Positions 33,038 to 41,820 of a stretch of DNA of 64,000 nucleotides are shown piece by piece. Position numbers and translations under genes: made by a program. The stretch's first letter is position 1, and the number at the start of each line of letters is the position of its first letter. Source of the stretch: Astragalus membranaceus (Eukaryota > Streptophyta > Magnoliopsida > Fabales > Fabaceae); NCBI GenBank assembly GCA_039519185.1, contig CM076846.1, forward strand, positions 151,914,605 to 151,978,604. The letters run 5' to 3'. The notes beneath the pieces are model-generated. The model saw only the letters and a list, made by a program, of their open reading frames with translations. It was not told the origin of the DNA and made no database searches.

Positions 33038-33590
33038 ACTCTCTTGAGCATTGTCGGCAGCGGGGTTCCAATAGAGTGGCGTACGTCTCCATTTTTTTGT
33101 AAAAAAATTTTCACATTGTCATGAAGACCCCTTCATCTTTTTCGTTAAAAGTAACCCCTTTATCAGCATAAAGTTCATCCTCATTATTTTCACCACAAGA
33201 GACATATACGCTCATCAAACGCTCGGTATCATCCTCCAACTTAACAACCCGTCCTTGCAGTTCCTCAAACTTTCTATTTAGAGATTCAATCATCTTTTCA
33301 AAAGACGGTTTCTTGTGAAACTTTCTATTTTGAAAATATGGTTGAATCTCTAAATAGAAAGTTTGAGGAACTGCAAGGACGGACTGTTAAGTTGAAGGAT
33401 GATACCGAGCGTTTGATTAACGTATACGTCACTTGTGGTGAAATAATGAGGAGGAGCTTTTTGCTGATAAATGGGTTACTTTTAACGAAAAAGATGAGGG
33501 GTGTTCACGACAATGTGGAAATTTCTTTACAAAGAAATGGAGACATACGCCACTGTAATGGAGCTGCTGCCGACAATGCTCAAGAGAGTG
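33038..33590. repeat. 256-bp imperfect inverted repeat (foldback) inside the CACTA left end
   Basis: Left arm about 33038-33293, right arm about 33335-33590, loop about 41 bases. The arms read, in opposite directions, the same peptide-like sequence (SLNRKFEELQG ... DDTERL). Example: cactctcttgagcattgtcg (33038-33057) is complementary to cgacaatgctcaagagagtg (33571-33590). Arms differ by scattered substitutions and small indels. If transcribed it would form a long hairpin RNA. Confidence 0.85.
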
Positions 33591-33699
33591 TCATATCAAG
33601 ATAATGGCGTAGGTCTCCGTTTAGGGGTAGCAGACATTAAATATATATTTTACTGTTTTTCCCAATTTTTATCGCTTTTAATTATTTTATTTTTTTGTT

Positions 33700-34085
33700 T
33701 AAAATATTTTATTAATTGTATGTATATTTTTTTGGTGATAATATTTTACTGCTTTTCCCAATTTTTATTTTTCTAAATTAAAAATTAATTAGTTATTGGA
33801 TTTTATTTTTTTATCAATAATTAAAAAAATTAATAAAATAATATATATTTTTAATTAAAACGATTTTTTTTAAAAAATAAAATTTATTTTTTAAAAATAA
33901 TAATAATTTTTTAAAAAAAATATTAGTTTTTTTAAAAAAATAATACTTTTTTTTAAAAATAATAATAATTTTTTAAAAAAAAGAATAATTTTTTTTTAAA
34001 AAAAAATGGTACTTTGCGGCGGATTTGTGTTTTTTGCGGCGGATATTGAGCATTTGCGGCGGATCTTTGCGGCGGATTATTTGGC
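33700..34085. repeat. Internal copy of the CACTA right subterminal region
   Basis: The stretch ttactgcttttcccaatttt, then tgggttat-type AT-rich sequence (gttattggattttatttttt), then gtactttgcggcggat is nearly the same as 51800-52230 at the true right end and in the same orientation. It lies in the left part of the element, directly before a second left-end-like segment. Confidence 0.8.
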
Positions 34086-34109
34086 ATTTTTAAAAAAAAA
34101 GGCGCGATA

Positions 34110-34320
34110 TTTTAATTTGAATATCCGCCGCAAAGTACCACGAATCCGCCGCAAACCTCCGTAAATAAAAAACCCGCGGATTTTAAATTTCAAAATCCGC
34201 CGCAACCGTCCAGAATCCGCCGCAAAGCACCGAAAAAAAAAAACCCGCGGATATTGAATTTCAAAATCCGCCGCAACCGTCCAAATCCGTCGCAAATCCC
34301 TTTTGACCGTTGGGCTGCGT
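34110..34320. repeat. Second left-end-like subterminal region
   Basis: Contains atccgccgcaaagtaccacg, atccgccgcaaccgtcc twice, and ttttgaccgttgggctgcgt, which parallels ttttgaccgtttgacttcgt at the outer left end (about 32922). Both are followed by a TATA-like ctatata and ccccac/cccctt-rich leader. No CACTA terminus separates it from the preceding right-end copy. Confidence 0.7.
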
Positions 34321-34324
34321 TTTT

Positions 34325-34333
34325 CTATATATA
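34325..34333 (+). promoter_or_regulatory. TATA-like element of the transposase promoter
   Basis: ctatatatat about 780 bases before the TNPD start codon, followed by a C/T-rich leader (34345-34500). Candidate 5'-UTR splice sites are CAAG|GTATGT (34506) and TTTAG|GTATTG (34620). A similar ctatataaacc at 32951 serves the outer left end. Confidence 0.5.
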
Positions 34334-35007
34334 TCCATTCCCCACTTCTCATTCTTCACACTTCTAACAATCCTCCCATTCTCTTCTTAAAATTTCTCTT
34401 TTACTCTCTCCCAAATTCTCTCCTTCTCTACTAAATCTGTTTTTTAAGTGTAGCGCTTCCTCCCTACGAATTGTCTTCTGCTCTTATTGGGAAATTTCTT
34501 CAAGGTATGTTTTTGATATTAGTTAATAGTTTTAGTTTTTAATTTTTTTTTTAATATTCGTTTTTAAATTATTTTATAATAATATGAATTTGTTACTAAT
34601 TGTGTTTTTTTTTGTTTAGGTATTGTTTGGGTTCCTCCTTTTTCCTCTCTGCTTTTTCCTCTCTGCTTGAGTTCAGGATAAGCTTCAAGCCAGAGCCTTC
34701 TCTTCACTACGGTTAGTTGTTAAAGTAATTAATAAAATATTACTTACTTCACTATTTTTAGTAAAATTTTGTTTAGTATTTTGTTTGCAATAATAATACA
34801 AATTAATTTATATTGAAAAAACTTATTTATTAAGTTCACTTATAAATTTTATTAACATATATTGTCTTATAAAAATTGAAATTTAAAATTAAATTTGGAA
34901 TTATTATTTATAATGTTTAAATTATTTGTATATAACATTATTAAAAAATTCATTCTGTTGCTTGTAATTAATTGGTAGTTTATTGAAATATCAAAATAAA
35001 ATGAGTA

Positions 35008-35047
<40 letters not shown>

Positions 35048-35113
35048 AAATATGAAGTAATTGATAGTTTATTTTATTTATATTGTAGTGTAGTATACGT
35101 ATAGTTCTTGAAA

Positions 35114-35512
35114 ATGGATCGTAGTTGGATGTATGATCGATTGTATCCTGGAAGAACCGGTGTAAAACGACGTTTTGTAGAAGGAGTAGAAGAGTTTATT
35201 TTTTGTGCTAAGTACATTGATCATGAAGAATTTGGGCGACAAGGCGGTATTAGATGTCCGTGCTTGAAATGTTCATTTCGAGCTATAAAAAATGAACATG
35301 AAGTTAGACTTCATTTGTACAATAATGGGTTTAGGCCAAATTATTGGACATGGAGTCGTCACGGGGAAGGAGCGCCAGGGGTAGCTGCAGTTCCTGCGGT
35401 TAATGTTCCGGTTGAAGTAGTAGATCACACATCAAGTAGTTATCCAGTGACTACGACATCTGAAGGATGGGGAATACAACCGTTAGATGTTTATCACGGA
35501 AATGATATCTGA
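35114..35512 (+). pseudogene. TNPD-type transposase, N-terminal transposase-associated domain
   Basis: ATG at 35114 gives MDRSWMYDRLYPG, then FIFCAKYIDHEEFGRQGGIR, CPCLKC, VRLHLYNNGFRPNYWTWSRHGE. This is the zinc-finger-like transposase-associated domain (Pfam Transpos_assoc) that opens plant CACTA transposases. The frame stops at 35512, but the family normally runs straight on into the next frame (ISDAVG). A single extra base at about 35499-35505 explains the break. Both frames are otherwise clean, so the frameshift is recent or an assembly error. Confidence 0.85.
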
Positions 35513-37834
35513 CGCTGTTGGAGTAAATTTGGATTTTGAAGAACCAGATGCTGACGAAGTTCCAAATGAGGAAGCTCAAAGGTTTTACATGTATTTGAGT
35601 GAGACAAATAAACCCATATTTGAAGGATCTACAGACTCAAAATTATCAATGTGTGTTCGGTTGTTGGGTCTTAAGTCTCAATTTAATGTTGCTGAGTTGT
35701 GCATGGAATATATGACCAAAATGATGTTGGATGCAACCCCCATTAGAGGGAGTTTACCGCAAAGTTATTATGAAGCTAAAAGAGTGGTATCGAAGCTTGG
35801 CTTAAAATCTAAAAGGATTGATTGTTGTGTGTCTGGTTGCATGCTCTATTATAACAATGAGTTTGGCATAAATGATGGAGAGTTGTCGGAATGCAAGTTG
35901 TGTGGACAACCACGCTATCGTGTCAGTAGATCAGGGATGAGCAGAGGCAAACTGGTTCCACGAAAATCAATGTTCTATCTGCCTCTTATTCCAAGGCTAC
36001 AGAGGATGTTTACTTCAATGGAGACCGCAGGTAAAATGACATGGCACCATCAAAATAGAAATAATTCTGGTGAATTACGTCACCCATCTGATGGTGAAGC
36101 TTGGAAGCATTTTGATCGTGTTCATCCAGATTTTGCCAGTGATCCGCGCAATGTTCGGCTTGGTTTGTGCTCTGATGGTTTCACACCATATATTCAAGCC
36201 TCGGCAACACCGTATTCATGTTGGCCAGTTATTGTTACCCCATACAACATTCCTCCAGAAATGTGTATGTCCAAACCATACATGTTTTTAAATTCTATTA
36301 TTCCAGGGCCAAGTAATCCAACAGCTGGTATTGACATCTATTTGCAACCTTTGATTGATGACCTAAAAAGGTTGTGGAATGGTGTTTTAACTTATGATGT
36401 GGCACGCAAACAAAATTTTGTGATGAGGGCGGCTTTGATGTGGACCATAAATGACTTCCCTGCCTATGGAATGTTGTCTGGATGGGGGACACATGGTAAG
36501 ATGGCGTGTCCGATTTGCATGGTTGACACAAAGGCTTTTAGTCTTAAATACGGAGGAAAAGTTTCATGGTTTGACTCGCACCGTAGGTTCTTACCTATGG
36601 ATCACCCATTTAGAAAGCAGAAATATGCGTTCATGAAGGGAAATGTTGAAACAGCTGGACCTCCTCGTCAGTTGACACCAGAGGAAGTTTGGAATAATGT
36701 TAGGGATATCCCTCCTGTGGAAGTCGTAGCCGGTGTTGTTTCTCGTCCAGATGGCTATGGACAATGGCACAATTGGACAAAAAAAAGTATTTTTTGGGAA
36801 CTTCCCTATTGGAAAGATAATCTATTGAGACACAATCTCGATGTCATGCATATAGAGAAGAATTTTTTTGACAACATATTTAACACTGTCATGAACGTGA
36901 AAGGCAAAACGAAAGACAATGAGAAAGCTAGGAAGGATATAGATCATTTCTGTAGACGAAAGGATTTGTTGTTGGTTGAGCAAGGTACTAGGATTTTGAA
37001 ACCCAAAGCCAATTATACTTTATCTACCGAACAAGCGAAAGCAGTTTATCAGTGGATAAAAGAGTTGAAAATGCCAGACGGTTATTCTTCCAATTTATCT
37101 AGATGTGCGGATGTGGATAATGGGAGGTTGCATGGGATGAAGAGTCATGATTGTCACGTATTCATGGAGTGCTTACTTCCTATCGCTTTTAGTTCGTTGC
37201 CAACACACGTTTTGAATCCGCTCATTGAAATAAGTCAATACTTTAAGAATTTGTGTTCTGCAACGCTAAAAGCTGATGATCTTTCAAAAATGGAACAAGA
37301 CATCCCACTTATCTTATGCAAGTTGGAGAGAGTATTTCCACCTGGTTTCTTTGATTCTACGGAGCATCTACCGGTGCATCTCGCATATGAAGCTAAACTT
37401 GGCGGACCTGTCCAATACAGATGGATGTATCCGTTTGAAAGGTCAGCTAATTATTAATTATAATAATATAAGAAACAAGTTTAAATTAAAATATTATATG
37501 ACTATTAATATATTAATATCATATTCTCTAGGTTCATGGGTGATTCAAAAAGATCGGTGAAAAACAAAGCTAGAGTTGAAGGATCGATATGTTCTTCTTA
37601 CCTACACCGTGAAACAACACATTTTTGTTCTCATTATTTCAAGAATCAGTTTGCTCCTGGAAGCAGTCGAAATGAAGTGGATACTGAATGGCGACATCCT
37701 TTGGCTTTGTCTGTCTTTTGTCTACCCGGTCGTCCATCTGGGAAGGAGTCAACTCACTGGCTAACAGATGAAGAGTTAAGTTCAGCACATGTTCATGTGT
37801 TGATAAACTGTACTGAGGTGCAACCATTTATTGA
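35487..37834 (+). pseudogene. TNPD-type transposase (Transposase_21 and DUF4218 domains), exons 2-3
   Basis: Catalyses excision and integration of CACTA elements in the nucleus. Frame from about 35505 to 37441: Transposase_21 core (YYEAKRVVSKLGLK, DCCVSGCMLYYN, SMFYLPLIPRLQRMF, GWGTHGKMACPICMVDT, LPYWKDNLLRHNLDVMHIEK), then DUF4218 (MKSHDCHVFMECLLPIAFSS, YPFER). An intron GAAAG|GTCAGC to CTCTAG|GTTCAT (37442-37531) joins in phase to the next exon (MGDSKRSVKNKARVEGSI to NCTEVQPF), which ends at 37834 before GTATG. A gypsy element sits four bases into the following intron. Upstream the frame is offset from the first domain by one base. Confidence 0.88.
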
Positions 37835-37838
37835 GTAT

Positions 37839-38230
37839 TGATCGTACTTGATCAATACGATGGGTTGTTGTTGGAAACGTTGATCGGTCGCTGTGATGAG
37901 GGACCGAGTTGTAAGCCGCACGCGGGTGGTACCTGCAAAGGCACTCCAACGCTCAAGTCAGAGGTGCTTCAACGGGCAGGGTCACAAGGTGAGTAAAACA
38001 TACCTGAAGCCACATGCTGGTGTGGTATATATAAGACTGGCGTTCTAGCCGTTGCGCAATTTACGGGATCGGCCGCATCTTGCGGAGCAAGGTAGATGAT
38101 GGGCCGCGTTGGGCCGGCCTTGGTCGAGTGGGCCGCTGGCCCAGGTTGCACCTGGCTGCTGCGCGCAGCACCCCCTTGCTGTAGGCTGCGCTAGACTGTC
38201 TCGTTGGGCCTATTGGGCCACTCCAGAACA
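37839..38230 (-). repeat. 3' LTR of the Tat gypsy element (392 bp)
   Basis: Plus-strand ends tgatcgtacttgatc and ccactccagaaca; on the coding strand TGTTCTGGAG...TACGATCA. It contains ggtatatataagac (about 38021-38034), a TATA-like box readable from both strands. The minus-strand polypurine tract ggggggcaac abuts it (38231-38240). Confidence 0.95.
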
Positions 38231-38656
38231 GTTGCCCCCCAAGCCTAGGTCGCTTGAGAGCGGGCTGAGGCTTGAATCGTTGCCCCCCTGCATTCGAGTT
38301 GTGGAAGGGAACTGACGGTCGCTGCCGCCTATTGATCGTTGAGTTTGGAGCCAGTCGCTTCTGACCTCCATTCGAGATGTGACGTTTGGCCGATGGGAAG
38401 GCGGTCGCTGCCACCCGTGTGGTCGCACGTAGCCTGGTCGATCGCTGATAATTTGATTGTGTGGTCGCTGCCACGCGGCCTGGCCATACGGGCCAGGTGC
38501 CGTCTCGGGGGTGATGCCTGACAATAAATCGTCATGAGTGCTGAGGCGACAGCTGCTTTAATGAGGTGACGTTTAGAGATTCGAGGAGTTTAAGTTATGA
38601 TGGTACATGAAGAGTCGCGCCTCTTCACTTCCGGCCCATGATGACGGTTGGCCCAT

Positions 38657-38663
38657 TATATAA
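38657..38663 (+). promoter_or_regulatory. TATA box for the antisense gene
   Basis: tatataa in gcccattatataagggactc, followed by atcatttgcacttttctcc, a plausible start region about 30 bases on. Candidate 5'-UTR intron: TTCCAG|GTAACT (38807) to CCACAG|GTTCAT (38937). It lies outside the LTR, so the antisense gene seems to have its own promoter. Confidence 0.55.
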
Positions 38664-39007
38664 GGGACTCATAGGGCACATCATTTGCACTTTTCTCCGA
38701 ATTCTCCGCTGCTCTCGCTGATCGCTCGCTTCAAGCTCGCTCGCTTCTGCAAACGCTCGCACGCTACCGTTGAAGCTCGCTCGTAATCCTCTTGCTATAA
38801 TTCCAGGTAACTGCGACCGCTCTTACTTTTTTTTTGTTTATTTGTTCCACCTGATGGAGGGGGTGTCAGGTCTGGGGACGACCACGTCGCCCCTTCCCAC
38901 GCGCGAGTAAGACCCTGACCGTTATTCCCCTCCACAGGTTCATTCTGGCGCGGACTAAACAAACCCGCCGCATATTTGGAGTCCCGGCCGTTTCTCTAGC
39001 GCAAAAC

Positions 39008-41160
39008 ATGACACGACCAGTGGAACAGAGTCCTGCACACGCCCGGTCGTCCTCTTCTAGCGACGAATCTTCCTCTGGGTCGTCGTCCCAGAACAGCAGA
39101 TCCGGAACGCGGCCGGACAGAAGTGGGGCCCCGTACTCCGAGGGGGTAGTTGCTGATATTGCAGAGAGCAACGCACGGGTTGCCTCTGAGGAAGGCGCTG
39201 ACCGTACTGCGACCGACGTGGACGAGACGGCCGACAGAGATCAGCAGGGCAACCAAGGAGAAGATCCTGAGGTCGCTGCTACACAAGAGATGTCTTGGGT
39301 TTCTCTCAACCTGAGGGGCCAGCGTAGCAAAATTCAACGGGGAAGCCAAGACCTGGAGTTTCTTGCGACCGAATTGAATGAAGGTTGGAGGGTAGAAGGA
39401 ATGGCCAAGGGCGAAGATATTGCGGCCTGTACTGATGTGTTAAAATTCACCATGTACCGCATCGTTTTCGAACGTATGGGTATAATTCCACCATTCTCCA
39501 GGTTCCAACGCATGGTTCTAAGGTATCTTCAGGTCGCCCCCTCTCAGCTGAACCCGAACGCTTGGGCGTTCCTGCAGGCGTTTGAAGATGTCCTAGTGGT
39601 TCTGAGACGACCGGTCTCCATCCGACTGTTCTTCCATTTGTTTGAGATGAGCTATGTTTACGAAAAAGGCTCCAAGGGTGCCCGCAAGGAAGCGGTCTCA
39701 TTAAAGAACCGGTCGACATGCAATTTGTTCAAGCCATATCTGGAATCATTGACGACCGGGTGGAAAAAAGAATACTTTTGGGTCGTTCCTGAGTCGGCCG
39801 AGGCTCAAAATGCGATCGCCCAAATGACCAACGATCAAGAAGGAACCCCCCTGTTTCCTACAGAGTGGAGTCTCAACCACTTCTCCAAAAAACCGGGCCA
39901 ATATGCTTTTAAGGACGCTGATTTGGACGACCTGGACAGGGAAACGATCCGTAGACTGAGAAGGATTGCGTCCCTAGTCCCTGAGGGTCGCATCAAAGTT
40001 AAAAGCATTGTTGATGCTCGTACCAAGAAGAATGTCAAGGCCGCTCTTGGTCGGTGGTCGTTCACACCTTTTATTTTCTGTCACTTTATTTTGTTAAATG
40101 TTTCTAACCATCTGCTTTTGCCTTTGCAGTTAAGATGGCCAACATGGGTGACTTCGACCTGCTGGAGCAATGGGCGGCCGAGGATGGCGATACTTCGCCC
40201 GTCCGCGTCATACCGGCGGCTCAATCTGGGGGTACACCTCAAACTGCTGCGACCGGATCTCAGCCTGATCGTCAGGCTCCTCGGGCGGGCACACCAGCCC
40301 AAGCAATCGACCTGAGCAGCCCACCCAAACATCAAGGAAAATCCAAAAGACCCAGATCGGTTGATGATGGGGGCGAGAGGAAGAAGCACAAGAGTGGAAA
40401 AAGCCACGGGCCCAACATCGACCTGCTTGGGTTGGGTGATGAAGATTGTGCCCGCTTCAAGGAGGAACCTTTCGAGGTGATGGCCGAGGCGATGAAGGCC
40501 GCTGGCGTTCTGTTCAAGAAGTATCGAGACGAAGATGCAGATCGCTTGGAAGGTAGGCGTCTCGTCCATAGATATTCGTTGCTTGAAGACGACCTAGTAG
40601 ATAAAACTTTTAAACTGAATTCTGCCTTATCATTGCTCGCAGAAATGAGGGGTGAGCGAGACGGCCTGCTCAAGAAAATGAAAGAGCTCGAACCAACAAT
40701 CGAGGCGGCCGCTGACAATGAGAGGAAGCTTGTGGAAGCAGAACGCCAGCTTGTGGCTGCTGTCTCTGCTCAAACACTGGCTGAGTCTTCTTTGAACCAG
40801 GCGGTCGCTGACAAAGAAAAAGCTGAGAAAGAGGTCGAACGCCTGTCTTCCAAGAATAAAGAGCTGTCCAGCCAGGTCGCTGGGCTGAAAACTGAGATGG
40901 AGGCGGTGGAGGCGGAAAAGAACAGTTTAAGAGGTCGCTACAAAGCCGTTCTTGACAAGGCGAAGGGAGCTGCAGAGGGTCAGTTCGAAAATGCGGTCGG
41001 CCAGATTAAGATTCTCTATCCTGATTTGCAGGTCGATCGCGAGATCGTTCAAAGCATGCATCGTGCGTCCGAGCAGAAGATCATTCGCCCTGTGAAGATG
41101 TCAAAGGGGAAGGTTATTCAAGAAGAGATGGTCATCTTTCAAGCCCCCAGCGACTCTTAA
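39008..41160 (+). CDS. Antisense ORF of the Tat element, two exons (about 690 aa), Transposase_28-like with coiled coil
   Basis: Exon 1 39008-40049, intron 40050-40129 (CTTG|GTCGGT ... TTTGCAG|TTAAGATGG, 80 nt), exon 2 40130-41160; a codon split 1+2 keeps phase, giving about 690 residues. N-terminus Ser/Glu/Asp-rich; residues about 120-260 (FERMGIIPPFSRFQRMVLRY, QLNPNAWAFLQAFEDVL, RPVSIRLFFHLFEMSY) resemble the 'putative gypsy type transposon' domain (Transposase_28). After the splice come a Lys/Arg-rich segment (KSKRPRSVDDGGERKKHKSG), possibly a nuclear signal, and a coiled coil (about 520-620). Its strand opposes gag-pol and the two 3' ends converge. Function unknown; extra antisense ORFs are known in Tat elements. 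Confidence 0.8.
40050..40129 (+). other. Intron of the antisense gene (80 nt)
   Basis: Donor gtcggt, acceptor ctgcttttgcctttgcag, T-rich interior. Without splicing exon 1 would run on to a stop at 40315 in an unrelated frame that overlaps exon 2. With splicing the two domain-bearing frames fuse exactly. Confidence 0.75.
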
Positions 41161-41360
41161 ATTGTAATTTCTTGGTGTAGTCTTTGCCCGCCTGCGAGCG
41201 GTGTTTAAATGGGGCGCCCGGGTTTCGACCGAGGCGTCCTTATTTGTAATCAATGACAATTTCTGACAATTTCTATCTGAATTCCAGCCCGTTTAATCGC
41301 TTTATACTTGGATTTGATTCTTTATTGATATGGTCGGTCGCGACCGAAGAATGTCGTATG

Positions 41361-41680
41361 GGCCATTCGATGGCACTCTTTTTAGGCCGCTCGGCGGCTT
41401 TCGCTTAGGCCATTCGATGGCACTCTTTTTAGGCCGCTCGGCGGCTTTCGCTTAGGCCATTCGATGGCACTCTTTTTAGGCCGCTCGGCGGCTTTCGCTT
41501 GGGCCATTCGATGGCACTCTTTTTAGGCCGCTCGGCGGCTTTCGCTTGGGCCATTCGATGGCACTCTTTTTAGGCCGCTCGGCGGCTTTCGCTTGGGCCA
41601 TTCGATGGCACTCTTTTTAGACCGCTCGGCGGCTTTCATTTGGGCCATTCGATGGCACTCTTCTGGTCGCTCGATTGCTA
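41361..41680. repeat. 47-bp tandem repeat, six full copies plus a partial
   Basis: Units start with ggccattcgatggcactctt and continue through taggccgctcggcggctttc. Starts are at 41361, 41408, 41455, 41502, 41549, 41596 and a truncated copy at 41643. Copies differ at only a few positions. It lies between the stops of the convergent antisense gene (41160) and gag-pol (41821). Not a CRISPR: there are no unique spacers. Confidence 0.95.
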
Positions 41681-41820
41681 CTCGCATGGTGAGCGACCGT
41701 GCATTCAATTTGCATGAAAATAAAACACAAGTGAAATTTTAAGGTCGGTCCTCAGTAAAAAACCCCAGTGGGGAAAAAGAGCGACCGCCTGTTCTTTATT
41801 GATCAAATGATGTTTACAAC

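Noticed and set aside
33111..33604. Two short ORFs (60 and 88 codons) considered as a small gene pair
   Set aside because: They are the two arms of one inverted repeat, neither has a complete frame, and the right one shifts frame.
38061..38524. Minus-strand frames of 60-137 codons near the 3' LTR of the gypsy element
   Set aside because: GC-rich LTR and flank sequence; one of the 60-codon frames recurs identically in the other LTR.
41361..41680. Repeat array considered as a CRISPR
   Set aside because: Contiguous 47-bp tandem units with no spacers, inside a plant retrotransposon.
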